Shown here: positions 34,418 to 42,999 of the stretch, piece after piece
How the letters are laid out: each line of letters starts with the position of its first letter
Numbering within the stretch: position 1 is the first letter of the stretch
NCBI GenBank assembly: GCA_036845225.1
Contig: DAIUEJ010000015.1
Location: 1 to 58,836, forward strand
Length of the DNA stretch: 58,836 bases
Source of the DNA: FEN-680 sp036845225
Lineage (GTDB): Bacteria > Actinomycetota > Geothermincolia > Fen-727 > Anoxymicrobiaceae
Direction of reading: 5' to 3'
The notes under the pieces: generated by a model
Database searches by the model: none
The model's input: the letters and a program-made list of their open reading frames with translations, nothing else
Told to the model about the DNA's origin: nothing
Made by a program: the position numbers and the translations under genes

Positions 34418-35460
34418 GACGGCACCCTGCCGACGAAATCCACGTAGAACATCGCGAAGCCTACCAGCACGCAGAAGCCGCACACAATCCAGAGGCGCAC
34501 CATGACGGTGAACTCCGACCACCCGCCCAGCTCGAAGTGATGGTGTATCGGCGCCATCCGGAACACCCGTTTACCTCCGCTGAGCTTGAAGAATCCCACC
34601 TGGATCGCGACCGAGAGGGCCTCGATCACAAACAGACCGCCCAGCAGCAGCAGCAGGAACTGGGTGCGCGTCATGACAGCAATGGCGGCCATCACCCCAC
34701 CGAGGGCGAGTGACCCGGTGTCCCCCATGAATATCTTTGCGGGGGCGGCGTTCCACCACAGGAACCCCACACAGGCCCCAAGCACCGCCCCCGAGATGAT
34801 GGCGATATCGAGCGCCGGTTCTCCCGTGAAAGGATAGAAATTGGGGTGCTGCGTGATGGGGTGCCGGAACATGGTGAACGCGATAAGCAGGTAGGCTGCC
34901 ATCACCATTATCATCGAGCCGCTCGCGAGCCCGTCCAGCCCGTCGGTCAGGTTGACCGCGTTCGAGGAGGCGATGATCATGATGAACACCCACACGAAGA
35001 AGAACCAGCCGAGGTTGAGGAACGTTCCCCCCAGGAAGCTCAGCTTCATCGGCAGGGCCGGGTGCCCCACGGTGTGCACCTGGGTCGCCACGATCGTGAA
35101 CCCCAGCGCGATTATCACCTGCCCCAGGACCTTGTAACGGGCCTTGAGGCCGAGCGACCGTTTCTTCCTGATCTGGGTGAAGTCGTCGATGAAGCCCAGC
35201 AGGCCGCAGGCCACCATCGTGCCCAGCACCGCGAAGCCCTCGGGGGTGTATTTTGAGAAGACCAGGTAGCCAACCACCGTGCCGAGCACTATCAGGATGC
35301 CGCCCATGGTGGGCGTGCCTTTCTTGACGAAGTGGGCATGCGGGCCATCCTCGCGGATCACCTGCCCGTATTCCATCCTCCGCAGGAACCTGATGAGCAG
35401 GGGGGTGAGAAAAACGCAGATGAATCCTGCCACTGCGGCGGCCCCGAGGACCCTATACAT
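34414..35460 (-). CDS. mraY: Phospho-MurNAc-pentapeptide transferase
   Basis: Integral membrane enzyme forming lipid I on undecaprenyl phosphate. 348 residues, about ten membrane helices, with KKGTPTMGGI, NAVNLTDGLDGLASG and FMGDTGSLALGG (the catalytic Asp-rich loops) and PIHHHFELGGWSE. ATG start overlapping murF by 8 bp. Confidence 0.97.
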   Translation of the reverse strand: MYRVLGAAAVAGFICVFLTPLLIRFLRRMEYGQVIREDGPHAHFVKKGTPTMGGILIVLGTVVGYLVFSKYTPEGFAVLGTMVACGLLGFIDDFTQIRKKRSLGLKARYKVLGQVIIALGFTIVATQVHTVGHPALPMKLSFLGGTFLNLGWFFFVWVFIMIIASSNAVNLTDGLDGLASGSMIMVMAAYLLIAFTMFRHPITQHPNFYPFTGEPALDIAIISGAVLGACVGFLWWNAAPAKIFMGDTGSLALGGVMAAIAVMTRTQFLLLLLGGLFVIEALSVAIQVGFFKLSGGKRVFRMAPIHHHFELGGWSEFTVMVRLWIVCGFCVLVGFAMFYVDFVGRVPS

Positions 35461-36886
35461 TCGCCACCAGCTTCCTCTTCATGAAAGCCGGTGAGGACAG
35501 ACTCTCCGATACCGATTCCAGCCCGGCGACCCTGGACGCCTTGACGAGGATCACGTCGTCGGGCTCGACTATGCACGCCAGGAGCCGCAGGGCCTCGTCG
35601 GCATCCTCGCACCGGAACACGCTCCCCTTGGGGAGCCCGCCCGAGGCCGCGCCTGCCGCGATCTGGCGGGCGCGCCGTCCCACTGTCACCACGACGTCGA
35701 TGTCGAGCTCGGCCGCCTTCTCCCCCGTCTCCAAATGGTACTCGGCGCTCGCGGCGCCCAGCTCGGCCATGCCACCCAGCACTGCGATGGTGCGGCGCCT
35801 CCCGCCGACCTCGGCGAGGGTGCGCAACGCAGCCTCCATCGACCTGGGGTTGGCGTTGTAGGCATCGTTGATGACCAGGTAGCCCGAGTCGCATTCTGTG
35901 CACTCGGCGCGCCACGGTGACAGGGTCGCTTTCTCGAGGCCCACTTTGATGCTGGCCGGCGATGAGGACAGCAAGTGAGCGCATGCCGCTGCCGCCAGCG
36001 CGTTGTCGACCTGGTGCCTCCCGACAGCCGGGAGGTTTACATCCAGTCGGAAGCCCGGCCCGCATAACTCGAAAGAAGGCCTTGCCCCGGCGTCGAGCCT
36101 CACATGGTCCGCCTTGTATCTCGACCCGCGCCCGCGTCCGAACCTGGTCACCGCGGCGTGCGTCTCGCGGGAGATGCGCCGTGTCCAGGGGTCGCCCGCG
36201 TTGAGCAGGAGGTGCCCGTCTTCGGGCAGGTAGCGCGCGAGCTCGCTCTTGGTCTTCGCCACGGCGTCCTGTGTCTTGAACAGCTCGAGGTGCCCCGGGC
36301 CGATGTTCGTTATGATGCCGGTGCCGGGGCGCGCGATCTCCGCGAGCCGCTTGATGTCGCCCGGCTTTCGCGCCCCCATCTCGACGACCAGGAACGCGTC
36401 TTTCCTGCCGGCTCCGAAGATGGTGAGCGGCAGGCCGACCTCGTTGTTGAAGCTCCGCTCGGAGGAGCAGACGCGGTTGTCCCGCGACAATATCGAGACG
36501 AGAAAATCTTTGGTGCAGGTCTTTCCGGTCGTGCCGGTGATCCCCACCGCTTTCAGGTCGAGCCCGCTCCGGACGAAAGCCGCAAGGTCGCCCAGCGCCT
36601 TCAGGGTGTCTCTGACCAGCACCAGCGGGAACGAAGGGTTCTTATTCTGGAAGTCCAGGGCGAGCGTGCTCCGGGCGGAGACAACCGCGGCCCTGGCGCC
36701 CGCGCGGGCGGCGTCGTCCAGGAAAGCGTGTCCGTCGAAGCGCGGCCCCGTCAGCGCGAAATAGAGGTCCTTGCCTTCGAGGTCGCGCGTGTCGGTGCCC
36801 ACGCTGGAGACAGCCCGGCGGCGCCATTCACCCGCGAGCTTCCCATCGGTGGCGTCGGCCACCTTGTCAAGGCTGACACTCTGCAC
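35453..36886 (-). CDS. murF: UDP-MurNAc-tripeptide--D-alanyl-D-alanine ligase
   Basis: Adds D-Ala-D-Ala, completing the pentapeptide. 477 residues with ATP loop GITGTTGKTCTK at 115-126, FNNEVGLPL, NDAYNANPRSM and VLGGMAELG. GTG 36886 is chosen since AGGAGG lies six bases upstream. This places the first 20 bp inside murE, a coupling arrangement seen repeatedly in this cluster. Confidence 0.95.
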   Translation of the reverse strand: MQSVSLDKVADATDGKLAGEWRRRAVSSVGTDTRDLEGKDLYFALTGPRFDGHAFLDDAARAGARAAVVSARSTLALDFQNKNPSFPLVLVRDTLKALGDLAAFVRSGLDLKAVGITGTTGKTCTKDFLVSILSRDNRVCSSERSFNNEVGLPLTIFGAGRKDAFLVVEMGARKPGDIKRLAEIARPGTGIITNIGPGHLELFKTQDAVAKTKSELARYLPEDGHLLLNAGDPWTRRISRETHAAVTRFGRGRGSRYKADHVRLDAGARPSFELCGPGFRLDVNLPAVGRHQVDNALAAAACAHLLSSSPASIKVGLEKATLSPWRAECTECDSGYLVINDAYNANPRSMEAALRTLAEVGGRRRTIAVLGGMAELGAASAEYHLETGEKAAELDIDVVVTVGRRARQIAAGAASGGLPKGSVFRCEDADEALRLLACIVEPDDVILVKASRVAGLESVSESLSSPAFMKRKLVANV

Positions 36887-38360
36887 CCAGGACCTCCTGA
36901 AGGCATTCTCGCAAGACCTGCCTGTCATCGAACGGAATCACCCTGTCAGCAAAGCTTTGGCCACTTTCATGGCCTTTCCCTGCAATCACCACCAGGTCCC
37001 CGTCCCGCGCCTCGGCAACGGCCTTGCGTATAGCCGACCTGCGGTCGACTTCCACCGCGTAGCGGTCCTCGCCGAACTCGCCGCGCACCCCCTCCAGCAC
37101 CATCTCGATTATCGAGGAAGGGTCCTCGCCGCGGGGGTTGTCGGAGGTGATTATGCAGAGGTCTGACATCTCGGTCGCGACCTTCCCCATCAACGGACGC
37201 TTGGAGCGGTCGCGGTCTCCGCCGCATCCCACCACTATTATCACGCGGCCCTCGGTGACCTCCTGGCACGCCTCCAGCAGGTTGTGTATCCCGTCAGGCG
37301 TGTGCGCGTAGTCGACGAGAGCCGTGAACGGCTGCCCGCAATCGATGTTCTCGAACCTCCCGGGTACTCCCGCCAGGGTCTCGAGGCCGTCGGCGATGCT
37401 GGACTCGGCAAGCCCCATCTCGACCGCCACGGCCGCGGCGGCGAGGCAGTTGTAGACGTTGAAGCGGCCCTGCAGGCGCGTGGCGAGTTCGAGGATGCTC
37501 TCCCCGTGCAGGAGCCGGAAAGTGTTGCCCCCCGCCGAGACGACCACCTCGTCCGCCCTTACGTCAGCACCCGGGTCGATACCGAACGAGCGCGACGGCA
37601 GCCCGGTCTCTTCGAGCAGCCTCGCCCCGAACGGGTCGTCCAGGTTCACCACCGCCGTCCTGTCCGCGCCGAAGTCGTCGCCCTCGAAGAGCCTGCGCTT
37701 GGCGCCGAAGTACTCCTCGATCGAGATGTGGAAGTCCAGGTGGTCCTGTGTCAGGTTGGTGAACACCACCACGTCAAAGGAGCACCCCGAGGCGCGGTGC
37801 AGCTCGAGGCCGTGCGACGAGACCTCCATCACGGCGGCCTCCACACCGGCGTCCACCATCCTCCTCAGCAGCCTCTGCAGGTCGAGCGACTCGGGCGTAG
37901 TCCTGGTGACCGGCTCTACCACCTCACCGACGTGGTTCTCGACAGTGCCGATGAGGCCGGCGACGTAGCCGGCCTTCTTGAATATGTTCTCGATGAGATA
38001 GCCCGTGGTCGTCTTGCCGTTTGTGCCGGTGACCCCCACCAGCTTCATCTGCTCCGAGGGATGGCCGTAGAAGCGGGCCGCGGCCTCCGCGAGCGCGAAG
38101 CGCGTATCAGGCACCCTCACGACGACCATGCCGTCGGGGAGCTCGGCATCGAGGTCGCGCTCGACGAACAGGGCTCTCGCCCCCCGTGCTGCCGCCTGGC
38201 CAGCGTAGAGGTGGCCATCAGTCACGAGCCCTTTGATGCAGAAAAACGCGTCGCCTCTTTCGACCACGCGGCTGTCGTACACGAGCCCTCCCACTTCTAT
38301 GTCGGTGGGGCCCGAAACCTTTTTCTCATCAATGGTGTCCAGTATTTCGCTTAGAAGCAT
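36867..38360 (-). CDS. murE: UDP-MurNAc-dipeptide--meso-diaminopimelate ligase
   Basis: Adds the third residue of the stem peptide. 497 residues; ATP loop TGTNGKTTTG at 111-120, and DNPRGEDP at about 406-413. DNPR is the signature of meso-DAP-adding MurE rather than the lysine type, so the wall is predicted to be meso-DAP. ATG 38360 has GAGGT seven bases upstream; earlier in-frame ATGs lie over the promoter. First gene after the promoter at 38405-38433. Confidence 0.95.
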   Translation of the reverse strand: MLLSEILDTIDEKKVSGPTDIEVGGLVYDSRVVERGDAFFCIKGLVTDGHLYAGQAAARGARALFVERDLDAELPDGMVVVRVPDTRFALAEAAARFYGHPSEQMKLVGVTGTNGKTTTGYLIENIFKKAGYVAGLIGTVENHVGEVVEPVTRTTPESLDLQRLLRRMVDAGVEAAVMEVSSHGLELHRASGCSFDVVVFTNLTQDHLDFHISIEEYFGAKRRLFEGDDFGADRTAVVNLDDPFGARLLEETGLPSRSFGIDPGADVRADEVVVSAGGNTFRLLHGESILELATRLQGRFNVYNCLAAAAVAVEMGLAESSIADGLETLAGVPGRFENIDCGQPFTALVDYAHTPDGIHNLLEACQEVTEGRVIIVVGCGGDRDRSKRPLMGKVATEMSDLCIITSDNPRGEDPSSIIEMVLEGVRGEFGEDRYAVEVDRRSAIRKAVAEARDGDLVVIAGKGHESGQSFADRVIPFDDRQVLRECLQEVLGAECQP

Positions 38361-38404
38361 TTCTGTACCTCGTAGCATGCTCTCGGCCGGCATTTCCATG
38401 GTAC

Positions 38405-38433
38405 CTTGTAGACTTGGGTCTGGTGAAAGTCAA
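38405..38433 (-). promoter_or_regulatory. Internal dcw promoter before murE
   Basis: Minus strand TTGACT (38433-38428), 17 bp, TACAAG (38410-38405) in the 152-bp gap between ftsI and murE, the largest gap between mraZ and ftsQ. Confidence 0.5.
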
Positions 38434-38512
38434 GTAACGCCTTTCCTCGCGGTGAACCCCGCATCTCATCAGTTCTACGGCAAGCCTGGCTGTCTCTCCC
38501 ATGGCTCGGACC

Positions 38513-40219
38513 TCACTTCGCCGCGGCCGGCATCCCCCACGATGGCGGTATCTTCAGGTGCTGCAGACTGTAGCTCATCATGTCCTTGAAGACCGGCGCA
38601 GCGGTCTCTCCGCCCCATATCGGGGTCGGCTCATCCAGCACGACCATGCACACCAGCCTGGGGCGTTCCGCCGGCGCGAATCCCACGAAGGTTGCCATGT
38701 AGGTCCCCGCGTAGCCGGCGCCGCCCACTGCCGGCTTCTCCGCGGTCCCTGTCTTGCCGGCGACGCGGTAGTAGTTGACCGCAGCCTTGGGGCCGGTTGA
38801 ATCCGGGGCGAGCACCTGCTCCATTATCGGGGTCATCTTGCCGCAGGTGTCCTTGCTCAATATCTCCTCGCCGAGCCCGCCCAGGCCCATGTCCCGGACT
38901 CCCTTATCGGTGATCTTCGCTTTCATGAAGTGCGGGCAGATCTTCCTCCCGCCGTTCGCGACCGTGCCCGCAACACAGGTCAACTGCAGCGGGGTGACCG
39001 AGATGCCCTGGCCGATGGCGATGGCCGGCAGGCTGGTCGTGGTCCACGAGCCGAGGGCGGGAAGAACGCCCCCTACCTCACCGGGGAAGTCGACCCCGGT
39101 CGGGTGCCCCAGCCCGAACCTGTCGAGGTAATCGTAGAGGTGCTTGTCCCCCAGCGCCTGTGCGACCTGGATGGTGCCGACGTTCGAGGACTGGCTTATT
39201 ATCTGGGAGAACTGCAACTGCCGAGACGGCTTGATCTCGGCATCTTTGAAAGTCTTGTCGGCTATCTTCAACTGCGACTGCACCTGGATCACGGTGCTCG
39301 GGTTGACCACTCCCTCCTGCAGGGCCGCGACCGCGGTCACGATCTTGAGCGCCGAGCCGGGCTCGTAGACGTCGGTGATCGCGCGGTTGCGCATGGACGC
39401 GGGGTCGATCTTCTCACGGTTGTTCGGGTCGAACGTCGGTGACGAGGCCATGGCCAGTATGTCGCCCGTGTTGCAGTCCATCACCACCGCGGTGGCGGCC
39501 TTGGCACTGTACCTCTCCACCGCCGAGGCGAGCGACTCTTCCATGCATGCCTGTATGTCTTTGTCGATCGTGAGCTGGAGGTCGACGCCGTCGACCTCCT
39601 GGCGCTGGACCTTCTCGCTCCCCGGGATGGGGTTGCCGGCGGCGTCCTTCTCGAGAAAGACCTCTCCGACCTTGCCGCCCAGCAGGTCTTCATAATAGAG
39701 CTCGAGGCCGGCCTGGCCCTTGTTGTCGACGTCGACCACGCCTAGTATCTGCGAGGCGAGCGAGCCAAGGGGATAAATACGCTTGCTCTCGTCGATGAAC
39801 CCGATGCCGTCCAGCTTCATCTTCTTGAGGCGGTCCGCGATGGACTTGTCGAGCTTGCGCTCGAGATAGACGAAACCGCTGTTGGCGCTGAGCTTCTTCT
39901 GGAGGTCCGCCGGGTCTTCACCGAGGACACCCGCGAGCTTTTCCGCCACGGCTTTCTTGTTCTTCACCAGATAGGGGGTGGCATACACGGTCGAGCAGTC
40001 CTCGCTGATCGCCATGATCTCGCCCTCGCGGTCGGTGATCGTCCCACGGCGGGGCGCGATGCTTATGGCGGTGTCGCGCTGATCGCTGGCGAGCTTCTTG
40101 TAGTGCGCCGCCTGTATGCCCTGGATGAGCACAAGCTTGCCCGTGACCGCCGCGAGCCCCGCCAGCAGCACCGCGGCTACTATCGTCAGTCGCTTGTCCC
40201 TGGACTCTCGTGCGGCCAT
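38513..40219 (-). CDS. ftsI: Septal transpeptidase FtsI (class B PBP)
   Basis: Cross-links septal peptidoglycan with FtsW. 568 residues: short cytoplasmic tail, one membrane helix (about 11-33), a pedestal domain with the RRGTITDREGEIMA motif at 57-70, and a transpeptidase domain with SxxK at Ser289-Lys292 (SALK), SSN at 344-346 and KTGTAEK at 489-495. No PASTA domain follows, so PASTA is restricted to the class A enzyme in this window. ATG start, 8 bp after the ftsL-like gene. Confidence 0.95.
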   Translation of the reverse strand: MAARESRDKRLTIVAAVLLAGLAAVTGKLVLIQGIQAAHYKKLASDQRDTAISIAPRRGTITDREGEIMAISEDCSTVYATPYLVKNKKAVAEKLAGVLGEDPADLQKKLSANSGFVYLERKLDKSIADRLKKMKLDGIGFIDESKRIYPLGSLASQILGVVDVDNKGQAGLELYYEDLLGGKVGEVFLEKDAAGNPIPGSEKVQRQEVDGVDLQLTIDKDIQACMEESLASAVERYSAKAATAVVMDCNTGDILAMASSPTFDPNNREKIDPASMRNRAITDVYEPGSALKIVTAVAALQEGVVNPSTVIQVQSQLKIADKTFKDAEIKPSRQLQFSQIISQSSNVGTIQVAQALGDKHLYDYLDRFGLGHPTGVDFPGEVGGVLPALGSWTTTSLPAIAIGQGISVTPLQLTCVAGTVANGGRKICPHFMKAKITDKGVRDMGLGGLGEEILSKDTCGKMTPIMEQVLAPDSTGPKAAVNYYRVAGKTGTAEKPAVGGAGYAGTYMATFVGFAPAERPRLVCMVVLDEPTPIWGGETAAPVFKDMMSYSLQHLKIPPSWGMPAAAK

Positions 40220-40227
40220 CTGAACAC

Positions 40228-40815
40228 CTATCTTCGCGTGAGGGCCCCGCCGGGACCCTCGACGACTGAAGCCTGAGTGTTGCCGGTCTTCTCGGGCTGA
40301 GCCGCGCCTGGTGGCGGCTCGGGGCTGGTCCTCTCTTCAAAGGTGCTCTGGCAGACCATGTTGCCGTTGGCATCCCGCGCGTATTTCAGGTAGATGACGC
40401 CGGTCGGCTCGCCGAGGCCCAGCTCGTCTCCCGCGATCCTCGCTACGCGCCCCGGCGACTTGAGCTGCGCCAGGCTGAGGCGCAGCGCCTCCTGCCTGGA
40501 CTTCTCGTTCGCGATCCCGGTCTCGAGCCTTGTGGTCTTGAGGTCGCAGCGGACGGCGTACTGGTGCTGGACCAGCATGAACACGCCGGTGCCGGCAAGA
40601 AAGAGGAACACTACGATCAGGAAGCCGAAGTTCAAGCCCCGGTTGCGCGGCGAGGAGACCCTGGCCTTCGGAGCGGCCTTGGTCCTGGCAGTAGACTTAG
40701 CCGCGGCCTTTGGCGCGGCCTTCTCCTTCTTCGAGCCGGCGCTCCCGGCTTTCTGCGCGGGCTTTGGAGAGCGCCTGGTCTTCGGTAGTTGCTTGAGGGG
40801 CTTGCGATCAGACAT
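40228..40815 (-). CDS. ftsL: FtsL-like septum formation protein
   Basis: 195 residues located where ftsL sits, between rsmH and ftsI. It has a Lys/Ala/Pro-rich, histone-like cytoplasmic tail of about 58 residues and one membrane helix (about 61-80). A short periplasmic coiled coil (RLETGIANEKSRQEALRLSL) leads to a Pro/Glu-rich tail. Assignment rests mainly on topology and synteny, since FtsL sequences diverge strongly. ATG 40815 overlaps the rsmH stop by 8 bp; nine more in-frame codons upstream lie inside rsmH. Confidence 0.75.
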   Translation of the reverse strand: MSDRKPLKQLPKTRRSPKPAQKAGSAGSKKEKAAPKAAAKSTARTKAAPKARVSSPRNRGLNFGFLIVVFLFLAGTGVFMLVQHQYAVRCDLKTTRLETGIANEKSRQEALRLSLAQLKSPGRVARIAGDELGLGEPTGVIYLKYARDANGNMVCQSTFEERTSPEPPPGAAQPEKTGNTQASVVEGPGGALTRR

Positions 40816-41758
40816 CCTGCCCCTCTCTGCGGAGCGCGGCACGGAGCTTGGCGCTCCCGCACCGCGGGTTCTCTTCTATCTCCTCAGGGGTCGGCCGCAC
40901 TGGCTTGCGGGTCAGGACCTCCAGGATGGGTGGCTTGTCGAGCGGGTGCCCGGGCGGATAGTCTGATCCTCTTGCCAGGGAGTTGAAAGTGCTTTTGACA
41001 ATCCTGTCCTCCAGTGACTGGTATGCCAGCACGACTATCCGCCCGGAAGGGGCCAGGCTCCCGATCCCTTCTGCTATACCCTCCTTGAGATCCTCGAGCT
41101 CATTGTTGACCGCGATGCGGAGCGCCTGGAACGTCTTGCGAGCCGGGTGCTTCCGGCCGCGCCTCGCGCCTGCGGGCACGGCGTTCTCCACGATCTTCGC
41201 CAGTTCCCCTGTAGTCCGTACGGGTCGGCGCTCCCGAGCCTCGACAATGAATTGAGCGATCCGCCTGGCCCACCGCTCTTCACCGAACCTGTAAAGGATG
41301 CGCGTGAGCTCATCCTCTGAATCCTGATTGACTATGTCCGCCGCCGTCCGCTGCTCGTCGGGCCCCATGCGCATGTCCAGCGGCCCGTCTCCCCGGAACG
41401 AGAAGCCGCGCTCCGGATCGTCGAGCTGCATCGAGGACACCCCCAGGTCGAGCAAGACGCCGTCGACCTTCTCTATCCCCTCAGCATCAAGGACGGAGAG
41501 TAGACTTCTGAAATTTTCGCAATAGTAACTGACCGCCTCAGCCATCTTGCCCAGCCTCTCCTCCGCGCGAGCAATTGCCTCCGGGTCCCGGTCAATACCA
41601 ATGAGCCGGCCCCCCGGGGTGATTCGCTCAAGGATAGCTTCAGCATGTCCACCTGCTCCGAGCGTGCCATCTACGATCACCTTTCCCCTCTCGGGCCTCA
41701 AATATAAGAGGACCTCGTCGACCATCACCGGCCTGTGGCCGCCGGCTTCCCCGGACAT
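40808..41758 (-). CDS. rsmH: 16S rRNA m4C1402 methyltransferase
   Basis: SAM-dependent N4-methylation of C1402 in 16S rRNA. 316 residues with HRPVMVDEVL, the SAM-binding DGTLGAGGHAEAIL, LLDLGVSSMQLDDPERGFSF and the C-terminal LTRKPVRPTPEEIEENPR. It lies 1 bp after mraZ, the conserved head of dcw clusters. Confidence 0.97.
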   Translation of the reverse strand: MSGEAGGHRPVMVDEVLLYLRPERGKVIVDGTLGAGGHAEAILERITPGGRLIGIDRDPEAIARAEERLGKMAEAVSYYCENFRSLLSVLDAEGIEKVDGVLLDLGVSSMQLDDPERGFSFRGDGPLDMRMGPDEQRTAADIVNQDSEDELTRILYRFGEERWARRIAQFIVEARERRPVRTTGELAKIVENAVPAGARRGRKHPARKTFQALRIAVNNELEDLKEGIAEGIGSLAPSGRIVVLAYQSLEDRIVKSTFNSLARGSDYPPGHPLDKPPILEVLTRKPVRPTPEEIEENPRCGSAKLRAALRREGQDV

Positions 41759-41759
41759 G

Positions 41760-42182
41760 TCAGACTCCGATGTCGGACGCCGACTGCTCGTAATGGCCGG
41801 CGCTGTCGGCCTCGTACTTCTCCCACACCTCGGGGTCCCAGACCTCGGCCTTGTTGTGGAGGCCGACCACCACGACGTCTTTCTTGATGCCCACCATCTC
41901 CCTGAGGCGCGGGGGGATGAGGATCCTCCCCTGCCCGTCGGGTACCAGGTGGCTCGCCGAGGCGAAGAAGACGCGTGAGAACCGGCGCGTGGATTCGCTT
42001 CCGGAGGGGAGCTGGTCGATCTTCTCGACCAGTCGGTCCCACTCTTTCATGGGCAGCAGGTACAGGCAGTCATCGAGGCCCTTGGTGACCATCAGACCGC
42101 CTTCAAAATCCCGCCTGTATTCACGGGGCAGGATGATGCGACCTTTGGGGTCGACCGTCCTTGTTGATGCTCCTACCAGCAT
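41760..42182 (-). CDS. mraZ: Transcriptional regulator MraZ
   Basis: 140 residues with two SpoVT/AbrB-like halves (DPKGRIILPREYR and DGQGRILIPPRLRE). It forms ring oligomers that bind a set of direct repeats upstream of its own gene and regulate dcw transcription. Such repeats are visible at 42200-42224. ATG 42182, with an AAGGCAGG ribosome site. Confidence 0.95.
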   Translation of the reverse strand: MLVGASTRTVDPKGRIILPREYRRDFEGGLMVTKGLDDCLYLLPMKEWDRLVEKIDQLPSGSESTRRFSRVFFASASHLVPDGQGRILIPPRLREMVGIKKDVVVVGLHNKAEVWDPEVWEKYEADSAGHYEQSASDIGV

Positions 42183-42199
42183 AGCCCTGCCTTATCTCT

Positions 42200-42224
42200 C
42201 GCCACGACTCCCCACATTAAACCA
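42200..42224 (-). promoter_or_regulatory. MraZ-binding repeats
   Basis: Reading leftward: TGGTT (42224-42220), 5 nt, TGGGG (42214-42210), 5 nt, TGGCG (42204-42200). This is the 10-bp-periodic TGGGN x3 layout described for MraZ operators, with mismatches in the outer copies. It lies between the -10 and the mraZ start. Confidence 0.55.
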
Positions 42225-42242
42225 TTTCTCGCCCCTTTGCAA
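42216..42242 (-). promoter_or_regulatory. Candidate mra promoter
   Basis: TTGCAA (42242-42237), then TTTAAT (42221-42216) at 15-bp spacing on the minus strand, overlapping the first MraZ repeat. Confidence 0.4.
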
Positions 42243-42260
42243 CACTCTTTGGCATAAAAA

Positions 42261-42390
42261 TCCACAATTATTGAGGACCCGGGGCCGGATCGTCATGGAA
42301 AGACCATGTTTTTGTGGGAATTGTGGAATATTTTGTGGATAGTCCGGCTTTGTACCACTATATATGGATGTGGAGAGCTGTCCCTGTGGA
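42261..42390. repeat. Cluster of TGTGGA (DnaA-box-like) motifs
   Basis: Plus-strand TGTGG(A/G) at 42313, 42322, 42334, 42369 and 42385, plus the reverse TCCACA at 42261. The last copy reads TTTTCCACA on the minus strand, which fits the TTWTNCACA DnaA-box pattern; CTATCCACA at 42334-42342 is one base off. The tract is AT-rich for this genome and lies upstream of mraZ where no gene is present. Confidence 0.45.
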
Positions 42391-42422
42391 AAAGTGCAGA
42401 AGACGGGGGGTCAAGAAGAACG

Positions 42423-42434
42423 GGGGTCAGGCAC
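42423..42434 (+). repeat. GGGGTCAGGCAC repeat fragment
   Basis: This 12-mer occurs here and again at 58572-58583. Nearby copies of GGGGGTCA/GGGGGTCG (42405-42412, 42457-42464) and a T7 run suggest a degenerate interspersed repeat downstream of the SCP2-like gene. Confidence 0.4.
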
Positions 42435-42476
42435 TTTTCGCCGGTTTTTTTCTAACGGGGGGTCGCTGGACCAGCC

Positions 42477-42890
42477 TCAGGCTTGCTCTTCCTCCCCCAC
42501 GACCGTGCGGTAGCACAGGAAGAGGCTGTCGATAAGGTTGCCGCCGACCTTTCCGAGTTTCGGGATCGGGACACCCGCCATCTTGACCTTGCGCTTCGCG
42601 AACTCGACCGCCGGGTTCGAGGCGCCGGTCGCCATGTTGTGAAAGGTCTCGGAGGTCGTGCTGATGATCAGCATCGGGAGGGTGCCGGGGTCCTCGAGAG
42701 AAAACGCAGTCTCGCCTGCCGGGTCGAAAGCCACGTAGTAGCGGCCGTCGATGTCCTTGAGCTCCAGGCAGAAGCAGCTCATCACTTCCGCCAGCCGCTT
42801 GACCTCTTCGGTGCCAAGCCTCTTCTCGGCAAGCTCGATCGTCTTCTCGAGCACTCCTGACATCTCTTCACTGTTCGGGACTTGAACCAT
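42477..42890 (-). CDS. SCP2-like sterol-carrier fold protein
   Basis: 137 residues. The C-terminal half has the SCP2 pattern: a hydrophobic strand MLIISTTSETFHNMATG, then NPAVEFAKRKVKMAG, matching the NPxxAFxxGKxKxxG region that lines the lipid-binding tunnel. Bacterial stand-alone SCP2 domains probably bind acyl or isoprenoid lipids; ligand and role are unknown here. ATG 42890 with GAGGT upstream. Divergent from the dehydrogenase gene and separated from mraZ by the repeat-rich spacer. Confidence 0.55.
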   Translation of the reverse strand: MVQVPNSEEMSGVLEKTIELAEKRLGTEEVKRLAEVMSCFCLELKDIDGRYYVAFDPAGETAFSLEDPGTLPMLIISTTSETFHNMATGASNPAVEFAKRKVKMAGVPIPKLGKVGGNLIDSLFLCYRTVVGEEEQA

Positions 42891-42947
42891 CTCAGACCTC
42901 CATGAGCCGCCGCACGCGCGAGAACCCGCGTCTGTTCGTCTTCGAGG

Positions 42948-42964
42948 ATTCTAACAGATAGAAT
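42948..42964. promoter_or_regulatory. Palindrome with extended -10 in the divergent gap
   Basis: ATTCTA-5 nt-TAGAAT forms an inverted repeat between the SCP2-like and dehydrogenase genes. On the minus strand it includes TGTTAGAAT, an extended -10, and shares the 13-mer ATTCTAACAGATA with the ftsZ2 upstream region (26385-26397). Confidence 0.4.
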
Positions 42965-42999
42965 TAACGGCACGTCAGATAACGGCGCAGGAGGATCCG

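Noticed and set aside
42261..42390. Full chromosomal origin (oriC)
   Set aside because: No dnaA, dnaN, gyrA or similar gene lies nearby and only one to two motifs match a DnaA box well; kept only as a regulatory finding.
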